NCBI GenBank assembly: GCA_017562135.1
Contig: QEYB01000180.1
Location: 682,001 to 746,000, forward strand
DNA length: 64,000 bases
Origin: Dipylidium caninum
Taxonomy: Eukaryota; Platyhelminthes; Cestoda; Cyclophyllidea; Dipylidiidae
Direction: 5' to 3'
Of the stretch, positions 12,101 through 64,000 are shown in pieces. How positions within the stretch are numbered: the first letter of the stretch is position 1; every line of letters starts with the position of its first letter. Made by a program: the position numbers and the translations under genes. Below the pieces are notes generated by a model. It saw only the letters and a list, made by a program, of their open reading frames with translations, did not search any database and was not told where the DNA came from.

Positions 12101-12955
12101 GTTCTAAATGCTGACCGGGCACTATTGGCAGTGGTCCTCTCTTCGCAGAGCTACTTTCAATTGCCGCAAGCCATGGTTACCTCACAGCTTTTGAATTTAA
12201 ATTGGATAGTGCGCTTCTCCCCCGCGCCAGCATCCTCGTGGCGATGGTGGGCGGCTTCTGACCCGCACTCTTGCCACGGGGTAGGAGCTATTCGCTGCTG
12301 AGCGGACATGCTTGGCGTGGGTGTCAGGACCTGTTCACCTTACGACCGCGAGCATTGACGTGGCGATCGAATGACCGCCCATAAACTCAGCGTGAGTCTC
12401 ACGTCAAAGTTAGACAGTTTGATCGCTCTGAGCCCTATTCCCACTGGATTATAACTGATTTTATTATGTGTAAAGGTTCGTTTCACGCCTCTCCGCCGCT
12501 TGGCTAAAGAAGATTCCTCGTCACCTAACTTCTCAAAACTTTCGGTGCCATCGGTTCACTTAACTGACAGTTGAGAAGTCCTGAATTTGATGACTTTGCC
12601 TCAACGAATAGAAGCTAATATAGGGAAAACATGAAGCCTTATGTCGTTTTTCAATGTTCCCTTTAATTTTCTACTGGAGCTTCTCCATTCAAGGACTAAA
12701 ATCTCAACGCCCAGACGCTTTGAACCGGTCTCGAGGGCCAGATGATGACAAATGACCCGCGTATGTTGCTTCACCGATTAGTTGACTTCGCGATGATGAT
12801 ACTTTCGTGTCTGATTACTCAGACGATGTTCCACCCCACATCCAGTCGTTCATTTATTCATCCACCGGGTCCCCGTTCATTCGGACTCTCTTGATCGCCT
12901 ACGTGAATCTATTTCAAATTACCAATGCATGCACCTCCCGCCGGACTGCTCCCCG

Positions 12956-13040
12956 ACCACCACCACCACCACCACCACCACCACCACCACCACCACCACC
13001 ACCACCACCACCACCTCCTCCTCCTCCTCCTCCTCCTCCT
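12956..13040. repeat. (CCA)n/(CCT)n trinucleotide microsatellite
   Basis: About 19 CCA units run directly into about 8 CCT units. The plus-strand frame would be polyproline ending at the TGA that follows. It lacks splice or start context, so it is treated as a simple repeat. Confidence 0.95.
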
Positions 13041-15310
13041 TTCACATGACTTCCCCTCACGCATTTTAAGTGTAACATTTTCCAGTGTTTAATAAGGGGC
13101 TGCGAACGACGTCAGTAGGACGGCAAATGTGAGACGTGGTGGGAAGTCGTAGGTTTCACCACTTCACCGGCACTCTTCAACTCTCTATGGCGGAAAAGTA
13201 ATACGTTGCGCGATAAACCTCGTTTTTTATTAAGTTCAACGATGTGGCCCTCTACCAAAACGCGTTTCGCCGAGTTCTCTGTGCTTTCCCCCCTTAATTC
13301 TCCAGCCGGCACAAGCATCACCTGCACCTCTCCGCCTAACTATCAAATTGCCCGTCACTTTTGACATCAAACGTACAATGCCTGGGCGGCAAGGTTCTAT
13401 GGACGCCACCTATTGAGGGAGCAGATTCGAAAGCCGGCAAAGACGCCGGGGTCTGCGCAACATCGCCCGGAGGTCCTCGACCACTGACCTTTTATATAAT
13501 GGTGGTGCAGCCTGTATTGTGAATTGTGGATCAAGTCGACGCAAGGGCGGAGGACGACTTCAACCGCGATGCATAGGAATTCCCACTCCGTTGACTATAC
13601 GCGGCCACGAACAGAGACGGCGACGTTTTGTCGCGCGACGGTGCCAGCGCGTCGGCGGAACTACGTGGCGTGTCAATGACGCTGCCTACAAAGTCAACTT
13701 TTGGCCTCACTTTTTTGCAATTTATTGGACAATCGTGGAGTCTCAACGCTTGTGTGGTAGCGCGTTGCGTAGTATTCACGAAGGCGCCTTTTCCCTGAGC
13801 CTCGTCGACTCGAAGGTGTTCTTTTCCCCTCGTTTTGCAAGACTTCTCGCCCCACCACAGCGCTGCCTGTTTTGTCATCAGTGCGAACCCCTTTGCATTC
13901 GTTAAGCCTCATATTCTGCACTGCGCACAAGATTGTCTTGGGAGACACAAGTCGTCTTCTCCTCCACTCTTCTTTTTCTTGCTTCCGAGCCTGTGGCAGG
14001 AAGAGATTTTCGACAACTATAGGCATAACAATGGTGGCTGCGAATTAAACTCTTTCGCACCGAATGAGGAATTTTTAATGTCAGTGCGGTGACTAGTGCT
14101 CTTTCTTCAGTGTTTCTGCCATTGTTATTAGATTAGTAATGAGATGAGCGGACAATCAGAGGCTTTAGGCAGTAACAAGACACACACAAAGACAGTTTTG
14201 AAGGAGTAACGATGGTTATGAGGTGGAGGTAAATTCCCACTTGTTATTATACGACGGTCCTTTCAGCCATGCGCGGCCAGCTTGAATGGGAATGGGAACA
14301 CCGTGCTGGAGGGGCCGTGAGACGTGGGCAGAACGGCGTGCGCTTCTGTTGGGCCTCACTGATGGGGGCACACGAGGGCTTCCAATTCGGCGCTCCACCC
14401 ACTCCCACTTGTGGACGAGCCACCAATAAATTGGGTGATACTGCGCACTCCCACACGTAGGAGTGCCAGTCTGTAGCGTCGTTAGTGGATGGTGGAAATG
14501 TAGAGAACAGATGGGCTTCCCAGTTAAAAATACTCGCGCCTAGAGAAATGTGCTGGCACCCTGCGCCAGCGTGAGACACGCAGGAGGGTGCTTTCGACCT
14601 GTGACACCGAGGTAAATGCCCATTTAATTAAAGGCGAATTGCCCTCTCCCGTCATCGCGCCTCCAGCGCCCACGCCGCCGCCCGCATCGGCCACCGCCCG
14701 GCCTCCGGAGCCCTTCGCCAAGAGGCACATAGGCCTCCCACATTCTCCCCCCTCCCGCCCATCTCGTGTGTCATGACGTGGCGGAGTGGAAGAATACATT
14801 TGACAAGGTCTTCATGACACACCTCTTGCATAGTTTGTCGGGAGTGGCGTAAAAGTTGCAATCTTGGCGGGTCATCACGCCCTCCAGAGAAAGCACCGTC
14901 TGACCAGTGGCTTGGCCAATCGCTAGTCGCTCTGACTGGTGGTCGAGAGGCTTTGCGGAAGGTCAACTTCAGTTTAGCGGGGCGAGTGACTCCATGGCAC
15001 TCATGTTGCTCTCTAACTGGCTTCGTGTGTACTTACTACCGCGCGAAAATGATTGATGTCGTGACGCATCGGTCTGGTTGGGTTGAATGCTTTCGCGAAA
15101 TACGCAGGCTTACATTTCTTAGAACGCAAAAGGCGCTTTCTGGATCACGGGACACTCGCCCAACCACGTGGTTATAATTCTTCAAACAGGTCACGCAAAC
15201 GTTAACCACGCCAGAGCCTGGCAAGAACTTTCAGCCTCGTCCAAACCATCGCCAACCAGGCGACCGTCGTCGGTCCTCGGACGCGCACCGCTGCACGCGA
15301 CGTTGACAAG

Positions 15311-15350
15311 GCGGTGGCGGGGGGGGAGGAAGAGGGGGAGGAGGAGGCGA
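15311..15350. repeat. G-rich purine tract
   Basis: A run of G with GGA interruptions, 40 bp long, with several G3+ blocks on the plus strand that could in principle form a G-quadruplex. Confidence 0.7.
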
Positions 15351-15762
15351 GTGATGAACGTCCGTTGAAGGCGATTTTTGGGCAAAAGTAGAAGGTTAAA
15401 CAGAGGGCTCCGCTTATTATTCCATCTCGCACAGCGTTTCGAAGAGGGACGTTTATGCTTCTGTTCCAAAGTAAACATCACCTCACCCGCCTTGACAACA
15501 AGAGTAAAATCCAGAGTATCTGTTTTCGTATAAGCCTTAAAGACTAACACTTTCCCCATAGAAAGCAGCTATTTGCAAGAAGTAGAATTCGAATCCACAT
15601 TGCCTTTTGAAGCAAAATGGACAAAATTTGTTATGATGATTCGCAAACCCAGCTGTCTGCGGCCTGTTTATGCGTCTCAACAAAGACTCAACGCACAGGC
15701 AGATTCAAGTGACGCTAGAGACACCATAATCCATAACTATTGAAAATTTCATAGTCATTTTC

Positions 15763-18239
15763 ATGTCTGGATCTGCTCCTCTGCCTTTGGTCGCGCCTCA
15801 CTGGGAGCCAGCATTAACGTTAGAAGAAAAGATGGAAGAAGTAGAACAGCACAGGCGTCGCGTCCAGCTTGAACATGCGTAAGTTAGCACTTATGGGTGG
15901 AGGAATGAGCCTGAAGAAATGTGGACAACCACTGAGTCTGCTTCGTATGCACACTTGGATGAACGAGTGCCCCACTCGAAGAGGCCAGCGCTTGAAGGGA
16001 ATCGTGTAAATCCACGCCACCAGACTGCATCCCACCGCTTAAAACGCAACTGTGGGTACCGTCACCTACGCCCTTTGCTGCGACTTGCGAGCGCAATTTT
16101 TAATACGAAAACCCTCTATTTGCAGACATCAGCCCTCTCGATTGCAACCTGCAGTTTGGCAGGTCGACCAGGATGAGTTGGTGCCCCGCTTGAGTCCGAA
16201 ATGTCCACTGGGTTGAGGAGCTTTAGTGAGACTTTGCGCATTTCCTAATTGACAGCCCTGACGATCAGTGCTGCAAGGCCCCCATCTACCGCGTACAGCA
16301 GAAGTTTCCCTGGCGCGTGTGTACCACGCCAACGTATCTTGCGGCCTTCCGAAGCGCCACGAGGTGCTGTGCCTCCACATGGCTCCACATGGCCGGGATG
16401 GGAGCGAGGGCCCTCTTACGCCGGTCGGTCTCCGCAGCACTGGGTGCGAGGAAATCACCTCTCCACGGGCGGATAGAAAGCGGCCCATATTTTGAACACA
16501 CCGTAAGGCGCGGACTTTTTCCTTGACTGGTCTCCAGCCTTTTGGCTAAATGTGTGCAAGGGATTATCCTTTTCCCTCATAACTAAGTTGGAGGAAGGAT
16601 GGCAAAGATTTAGCAAGTAAGTCATCTTCTCGATGTGATTACAATCACATTGCAGACGGACATTCTCTGGTACAACCTTTCTTTCTCCCGTCCGGTCCAG
16701 CAAAACTTCGAACTCAATACAGTCAAAATTTCGTGTTAATTTGTTGTCGCACGAAGCACTTGAACCAGGCGCCCCGTCAGCCACATGCTGCAGTTAGGGG
16801 CCACAGCACCGCTCGAAATGGCGTCTCACCGTGTTACGAGACTTTGCTCACCTTCGAGCTGCATGTGTGTTGGGGCGTCAATAGACTTGCCGCTCTATTA
16901 AAAGTGGACAGTGGAGAGCCTAACAAGTGAGGGGGCCTCATGATACATTAATACATTTCACTTGGTTTCAGCACCACAGATGTTTTTCCCTGTCAACTTA
17001 CGCCTTGTCGACCTTTTTTCTTTCAATACCTCTTTAACATGGACTGGGTTATGCTAGGAGACCTGGCAAGTAGGTCACCTGTTAAAAGCCTGGAACAGGG
17101 TAAAGAGACGTGACCGAAAGGAAGTGCACTCCTTGATTTACGCGTTAGTGAGAGCGGCGAAATAAAGTTCATTGGTGAGTAAACAAATGCATGTGATTAT
17201 GTGATTATGTGATTCTTGCGAGGATGAAAATAAGATTCACGGGGAGGAGGTATTACCCTGCAGGGCCCGAATTCGTCTCACGCCAGTCTGAGAGACAGAC
17301 TGTCACCAGGACCGGAGTCTTCGCGCAAGGTTGACATTCGACCTTCGCAACGTAGGCGACTGCCGTCGATCGTCCTGCACGACGCGCGTGACTGGCGCCG
17401 TCGCAGCATTCAACCATGTCATCTTCGCGCCGTGACAGTCTGTGTTAACGCTCGACTGCGCATGCTTGCGTGCATATCGCACAGTCTGCGAGAGCCTGAT
17501 TTGACTGCGACGCGAACAGGCTCTGAACGTGACCCGAAGGCGGCGGTGGTGTTCAATGTCAGTGAATAAAAAGTGCGCGTGTGTGGGTGTGTGAACATGT
17601 GATGCAGAGGGTTTCTCGTGATGGCCGAAATAATGAAAGTCCACTGTGAAATGGTGCTTATGGGGAAAGTGCGCGAGCCCAGTCACGTGACCGTAAGACA
17701 GTCAATCGTCCAAATCTAAAAAACGCTAGCCTTGTATTCGGTTGAGGAACGCCTCTGGATATGCAGCGATATTCGGTAACTAGTTCGCACAACGGGCAAG
17801 GCTGCAAACGTCTGCAAAGCCTAGGACGATTGGGCGCTTTCGACCGTGTGCTTGCGTGAAAGCACACCAGTTAGGCGGGGCCGGGAGAGTCCGACGCTGC
17901 CAAAAGTATCTCTTACGCGCAAATGTCAGGGTGATAGTTCCGTTTTATGAATATGGTTGCCCGAGGTAAACACCACACTCTAAACTCTTTTTGTGAACCG
18001 GCCATTTCCAGGTAATACCTTCCGAGAGAGTGCGGCGCAATAAGAACCAAGAATATGATCTCGCATTCGGTCGGGATGACAACCTGCGTTTAACTTACAA
18101 CTCTCCACCCAAAAACATTGAGAGGATCATGGAGAGCGAAGAGGACCGCGTAGGAGCCCAGGAGAGCAACGTGGCCATGCACATAATGTTCTGTGCAGCG
18201 AAGATTAGTAGGAGAGTACTTTTAGCCTCTGGACTTTAG
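15763..18239 (+). CDS. Tentative small gene of unknown function (three candidate exons)
   Basis: An ATG at 15,763 opens a frame (MSGSAPLPLVAPHWEP, then a charged helix-like EEKMEEVEQHRRR) up to a good gtaagt donor at 15,878|15,879. An acceptor (tctatttgcag) at 16,125 resumes it in phase with HQPSRLQPAVWQ; the exon may end at 16,162 (gtcgac). A third exon from 18,012 (acceptor catttccag) reads VIPSERVRRNKNQEYDLAFG and a charged segment to a TAG at 18,237-18,239. The frame is continuous and gives about 126 residues. I do not recognise the product. The second donor is weak, the surrounding GC-rich DNA is full of chance open frames, and exons could be missing, so confidence is low. Confidence 0.3.
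17190..17213. repeat. Triple octamer repeat
   Basis: The octamer atgtgatt occurs three times in tandem. It lies in an interval without confident genes. Confidence 0.9.
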
Positions 18240-21220
18240 TCGGCACGCACGGTAAGTTTTTACATAAATAACTTCCATTTGCAAGAGACCAATTTACAGA
18301 TTCCAGACAATACACCGACAGTTTCGCGTCCTTCCAGTAAAACTCAATTTTGGCCATCGAGCGGGGCACATGTTTAGCGAATTAACGGAGTTATTCTCGC
18401 CACAAAACATGAAGCATTCTTGACTCCTCACGTGTGTGGAACACCGATACATCAGAAAAATGCGTGGAATTCAACCTCTGGGTGGGGGAAGGACTTAATA
18501 AAAACCTGGGTTCAACAAAATCAAGGTAAAATTCGATGTGAAATAAAGCCAAGTTAACCTGATTAGAATACTTTGTCTTCCGCACATTAAGGTGCACAAA
18601 TGCACGACAGAGCCGATTCCTTTTCCAACTGTTCTACGGTGGCGCTTGTAGGGAAACTTTGCGGGTCAAGACCGTACATAGGCTATCTAGTGGTTATTTC
18701 CCAAAAAGAGGCATGTTAATCAGCGCAGACATTTGATCGCCGAAAATCTGGAGCACTAATGCCTATATTTCGTTGTAGCCTTGCCCAACAACCCAGATAT
18801 TTTTCAAAAATAGAGGCTTGGGCTATTGGGGACTGATTTAAAAGGAGCCTCCACGCGACGGAGTCATGTTCTCGCTCACATGATGGCAGGGCGCATCTTG
18901 AGCTATCGCTGAACTCTCTTTGCTCACGCTCTCCGTAGTAGGCAAAAATGCTATTTCTACTCTTAATTAAGGCTCCATAAACTGGCAGACTTAGAGGATT
19001 TGACTTACGTTTCCCTTCTCAGCTCGCAGAATAAGTACCTCAAGCTGAACGGCTTCAGCTTAGCTGCATGTTACGGGTGGTTGGGAGCCCAGCAGCTCAT
19101 TTTATGCTAGACGGGCGTTTATGTGGACGATGGCGATTGATTGGGCTGAGTCCTCAGTCAAATTCATCAAAACTCCTCTTCAAAACCACACGTTTCACAC
19201 TTCGAATGCTGTTACGTATGTTAATGTCAAAGAATACCAGGGCTTTATTCGAAACTACTTAAACTACCTCATTAGAAATCGCTTCGATTAGAAAAAGTGG
19301 TTCCTAAAACAGGCAACCCCAGAGATCCTCCAAATCAAACACGAATTTCACACGTATGCTAGCAGATCTTCGTACGTAAATAACCTAATCCACACTAAAA
19401 CAAAGGCGTCCGCTCAGTCTAATGTCCACCCAGTCTAATTTCTCCAGTGTACGCCCAACAACGCGTATATGAAAAACACTCGTCTCGCCTCTACGTCTCG
19501 TGGCAAAAAACCCTGACGGTGACAAACTTTAGTATTTGCTCAATGTTCAGGAGGCCCAGTTATCTCGCACAGTACGAACCACTTCCCGCGCCGTGGGCAA
19601 TACCGGTAAATACGTAAATGATGAAACCACCTACTAAAACCACAAACCACGAACGAGGCCTCGTGAACTAGACCTATCGTTATAACTTTCTACCTAGGAT
19701 AATCAGCCACACACATGTGGAGTAAAGAAGACTGCGAAATATCATCAACCCAACGTCATAACAGTTCTACCGTGTTGACGTGTAAAAAAAATCCTTTTCA
19801 AAATTTGTGTACCTCTCTAGTGTTGTTATGATAAATATTGCTTTCCTCACGTCGGCTCCCAGAGTAGCAAGTAGTTTATATAACACCCTGAATGCATGTT
19901 ACCGTGCTGGAACGTGACGGTTCAGATCGCTAAGGCTTCGGCCAATGCGACCATTATTGCAATTTCCGTCAAAGCTTTCACCAAAACTACGGACCCAGAT
20001 TGGCAACAGGAATCCAACCATCAGGGCAGTTTGAGATGCAAGAATACAAAAACAAACTCATCCAAAAGTTAATTATGAGAGTGCATCGCCGAGGAACTTC
20101 AACTCGCTCATCCTTTCCCCAAGGCTGAGCTACAGACATTCCTGCTTTGACACGTGCGTCAGCGGACGCGCAAAGCAGAATGTGAGGACGAACAGGGACG
20201 CGGCCAGGAGAGGGCCGGCGTGACGTCACACCACGCAGGCACGCGCCGCGCGGCCATCGATCCCGCCGCTCGGCTCTGCCTCCGCGTGACCGCCTGCCCC
20301 GGAGAGCGCCACGCCAGGGCCAGCAGACAAATTGCAACTGCCTCTCATCCAGTCACGGAAACAATGAGAGGCCCAAGGGATCATCAACGCCTTCTACACC
20401 TAGAAAACTTGACACTTCTAAATAACAGGACTTCGCGGAAATATGGTTAACCAGTTACGATCACTTACGTGAAAATCAATGAAGAAATAGTCGGGTCAGT
20501 CCAAACACCCTGTATACGCCAAAAAATCGAGTACTCACAAAACTCCCAATAAAACAAATACTCCGACGTCTATGTGAATGAGACCTCACAAGAAATGATG
20601 ACTGAAACACTGTTCCCCTTGTCTAAGAATCAAAATACTTAACAATGCATCGGTGCCGAACAAAGGTAGAAACCCGCAGTCCTAAGCAGAATCAGAAGAC
20701 AAAGAACAAATGTCTTACCCTTCCTCCTATCCCTACCTCTGCCCCTCAATATCCTTATTAAGAATACGAACATGACACAAAATTGTTGGAAAAAGGCGCT
20801 CAATCTGAAAATCAACGAAATGAACATGAGATCGAATTATATGTCGCAGCAGAATGGCGGCAAAGATACCGATGAAGGATGTATGTGAGAAAATGATAGG
20901 CATCAACGAGTACAGACAATAGCCCACAAGTCAATGATACGACAATTGACTGAGTTGAAAATAAGGAAAGTAGTGTACAATGGTTAGGAATTCGTGAAAA
21001 GAGAAATTGCACGTAGACTCCATCGGTCACGCCGGTAGTCAATATTAGAAGCGCACCAAAACAATCAAACTATCTTCAAATCATCAGTTTTACAACTAAT
21101 GGACTAAAGAACGCGGGTAGATGCCTATAGTCAAAAGTGCGACCTTAATTGTCACACTTATCAAGATGATAAGAGAACAACCCAAATACGGGAAGCGGGG
21201 ATAAAAACCGCCAAATATCC
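18240..21220. other. Gene-free interval downstream of ZFAND-like gene
   Basis: Nothing protein-like was found on either strand. The plus strand is A-rich towards 21 kb, consistent with minus-strand transcription reading into it as the ZFAND-like 3' region. A compact CpG-rich block sits at about 20,150-20,340 and is listed separately. No AATAAA was seen close to the ZFAND-like stop on the minus strand. Confidence 0.5.
20150..20340. promoter_or_regulatory. CpG-rich block with CRE-type palindrome (possible promoter)
   Basis: About 190 bp with many CG dinucleotides, sharply different from the AT-rich flanks. It contains the perfect CREB/ATF palindrome TGACGTCA at 20,221-20,228. No start codon or exon can be tied to it, so a regulatory role is inferred from composition and this motif alone. 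Confidence 0.3.
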
Positions 21221-21966
21221 TTATATTTTGTTGATTTTTGAACAAATCACTTGAGGATTCGCCTTGCGAATGTCTGCTTGACCTGATTCCCGATAATCGA
21301 AGGAGCAGTCGTGCGAATCAGAATATCGATGAATTGTACAGTATAAACCGCCGCATCGACAAGTAAAACCTGCGAAGAATTGCCAAAAATGTTAAGAGCT
21401 TAGCATTCAGTAATTGTACAAAATTTTAAAATGTCATACCGAAAGCAGGCAGAAAAGAAACATACCAGTTAGACCGACCCGTTTATTACAAACCATACAA
21501 CGTGGACGTTTTTTGGGAGCAGACTCGTTTGTAACTAAAATAAAAGCGTGGTTAAGCATTCCGTAAGAGATACGAAGCTATACAGCACGAAGTACCTGAG
21601 ATAGCCTCAGATTCACTGGCACTGACTACTGTATTTTGCATCGAGGAACTAGCATGGGACGAATCAGAATTTCCAACACCCTCAGATTCCTGTTTTGCAT
21701 CGGACCCTGCACATTTTTGGGATGTGTAGGGAGTAGGTGCTATGCAATCAGCTGAAAATAAGTATCTACTAATATCAGACTTCGATAACTACAAAATCAT
21801 CGGAAACAAACTCACATGATGTCAAGAGGTTGGCACTGCGCTTGCTGGCTTCTTGCATATCTCGGTGGCACTTAGAGCAGAATCCATCAAAGTTGGGGCT
21901 GCCATAAAATCCACAACCTTTGCGACAAAGATGGGGACCGGCCTGTGTTTGATCATTCTCTTCCAT
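21221..21966 (-). CDS. ZFAND6: A20/AN1 zinc-finger protein, ZFAND5/ZFAND6 type
   Basis: Four exons (21966-21816, 21751-21596, 21534-21466, 21369-21221) join in frame into 174 residues plus stop, near the usual 190-210 of ZFAND5/6. The start at 21966 has good context (aaaATGG). Residues about 10-35 form an A20 finger, C-x3-C-x11-C-x2-C ([21 protein letters not shown]). The middle is a Ser-rich linker. The C-terminal part is an AN1 finger: [12 protein letters not shown] across the last intron, then [20 protein letters not shown] with the final C. All zinc ligands are present. Family members bind ubiquitin and act in stress signalling and proteasome regulation. All introns are short (about 60-100 bp) with consensus ends. 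ZFAND5 and ZFAND6 cannot be told apart. The gene lies head-to-head with the NBEAL-like gene. Confidence 0.94.
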
Positions 21967-23398
21967 TTTCCTATTCGGATATAAAAGCCCGTGCATAAGT
22001 CAAAACGACAATCCCGTACGCATAATAGGTCAGCTGCTACAAATAACATCATGGAACGCAAATAAAAACAAGAAGGGCGGCAAGAATTCGTGGCGAAGGC
22101 AAAGGGACAAAACAACCCACAACGAAAGGATGAAGGAAGCAAAATGGTTTGAACGAGTGCCGCGTTTACCAGCTAAAACAAACCTCCTAGGTTATTGGAG
22201 GGAGTCTTCTTGCCTGCATCACAATTTCACTTAAGGTCACTAAATTTGCACAATTAACTTAATTTAGGAGAAGGTGCATAATTGACATTTACTGGTAAGG
22301 TGAAGAACACGAAAGGCATTCCAAATGTGCGAAATAAAAAAAAAATAATTGAGCAGGCTTAGCATAAGCATTTCTATGATGGGGCGGTGAGAATCACCGC
22401 GATGGAATTGCTGTGAATCGTTTAGCATCCGGAGGCACAGACAAGGAAAGCCCGGTGGTTTTTGAAAACTAACATCCCTACTACACTTAACGCAAAAAAA
22501 TAAGCGGGGATCTACACTTTTTTGTCGGCTACAAATTTTTTTACTTCTGGACGGGACCATGTACTGCAAGCATGGTTAATCACTTTAACTACTATCAATA
22601 TGGGTTACCACCTCTACAGCATTTAATGTTGGATTTGTATAATTTGCTCATTTAGCTGCATTTGTTTTTACCGTAGATAACGTATTCCGCATGTGTTTTT
22701 GCCATACAAGAACCATGTTATTAAGAAGTCATTTTACTAGGACTTCTAGATCCCGTTTTTATATTAACCCCTATATTGCTATTTTCTTATTGACAGTATT
22801 CTACTCTTTTTCAGCCACAAATTATTAAAAGATCTCTTATTACCTCAATCTTCGACCCGTTGCTGACACATATCTCTACACTATCCTTCATACAAAAAGT
22901 CTATGGTGGTCTAATTCTGTTTCACTTCCGTTAATTTCGTGATTTTAACCTCCTCCTTTTGAAGTCTTACAAATGTGAGAAAACCAAGCTTTGTTCTCCT
23001 GAAAAGCGTTGAGCCTCGTTATCTTATCAATTAGGTAAAATGTGAAGTAAAACTTTGGCACTTGCTCCGTTCACGGTTCTTGCTATAACGCCTACGAAAT
23101 GGATTTTGGAAGGGAAAAAACTAGATTTTTTAGCATAAACCGATGGCTTTTCTTGTAGTTTTGACCGGATGAACCCAATGCGTCGATAAGTTACGTATAT
23201 ATTTTTCCAGCTACTTCTGCTGGTGGACGTCGTTTGAGTATTTCGGCGTCCCTGGATATAATGACTGTTTATTTTGCGCTAGTTAAATTGTTGAATAATA
23301 ATTTCTGCGCATTTTTGATATGGTATTGTGTGTTGTTTTATTGTGTGATATAACCAATCCACAATATAGATTCGGCGATAATGCAATAAGCCGGGTAG
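21967..23398. other. Divergent intergenic region between ZFAND-like and NBEAL-like genes
   Basis: This 1.43-kb interval separates the two start codons, which point away from each other, and probably holds both promoters and 5' UTRs. The minus-strand frame at 22,569-22,264 has no recognisable motif and is not called. Plus-strand sequence changes from A-rich to T-rich near 22.6 kb. No individual TATA box or named operator can be assigned. Confidence 0.5.
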
Positions 23399-63978
<40,580 letters not shown>

Positions 63979-64000
63979 CTGTGATCTGGAGGTTACATTA

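Larger units (their letters stand above)
9178..15762. other. Gene-poor interval
   Basis: No coding exon can be supported on either strand. The left part (to about 11.4 kb) is AT-rich. From about 11.5 kb the sequence becomes GC-richer, with several overlapping open frames in many phases and none with protein-like composition or recognised motifs. A CCA/CCT microsatellite (12,956-13,040) creates an artificial polyproline frame. A G-rich purine tract occurs at 15,311-15,350. The OXR1-like promoter is expected just above 9,178 but no defined element is visible. Confidence 0.5.

Noticed and set aside
12807..13049. 80-codon polyproline frame
   Set aside because: It is produced by the CCA/CCT microsatellite and has no exon context.
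13519..13905. 128-codon plus-strand frame
   Set aside because: Its composition is random-like, an equally long frame overlaps on the minus strand, and no motif was found.
17303..17686. 127-codon minus-strand frame
   Set aside because: It has no recognisable domain, lies in GC-rich DNA where chance frames are common, and lacks good flanking splice sites.

Overview
This is eukaryotic nuclear DNA from an invertebrate metazoan. The evidence is GT-AG introns from about 50 bp to almost 4 kb, no bacterial-style gene packing, and three multi-exon animal genes. A flatworm, perhaps a cestode, would fit the mix of tiny and multi-kilobase introns, the T-rich introns and the moderate GC content, but that is inference and no genus is claimed. 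All exon coordinates come from manual reading of splice signals, checked by reading-phase continuity and by remembered family alignments.

Left part (about 200-9,177, minus strand): an OXR1/NCOA7-type gene. In transcription order it has a LysM domain, a GRAM-like segment, the conserved central segment, a disordered linker and a TLDc domain. The eleven exons join in frame. The 3' end lies at or beyond the left edge. From 9.2 to 21.2 kb there is no confident gene. This stretch has a GC-rich interval (about 11.5-18 kb), a long CCA/CCT microsatellite, a CpG-rich block with a CRE-type palindrome, and one weak plus-strand gene candidate (15,763-18,239).

Middle (21,221-21,966, minus): a complete four-exon ZFAND5/6-type protein of 174 residues with an A20 and an AN1 zinc finger. 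It lies head-to-head with the next gene, 1.43 kb between start codons.

Right part (23,399-63,978, plus): a complete neurobeachin-like gene (NBEAL1/NBEAL2 family, not NBEA/LRBA). It spans 40.6 kb, about 48 coding exons and roughly 3,500 residues. The order is an N-terminal helical/ARM region, a concanavalin-A-like lectin module, a second ARM-like region, a PH-BEACH domain, a BEACH domain and C-terminal WD40 repeats in one large terminal exon. One BEACH intron has a GC donor. Another intron carries a decayed mariner-family transposase copy. The stop codon is 22 bases before the window end.

Functionally the three genes are unrelated housekeeping or trafficking genes: oxidative-stress resistance/V-ATPase-associated TLDc protein, ubiquitin/stress-linked zinc-finger protein, and a vesicle/granule-trafficking scaffold. 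There is no operon-like organisation and no CRISPR, rRNA or tRNA was seen.
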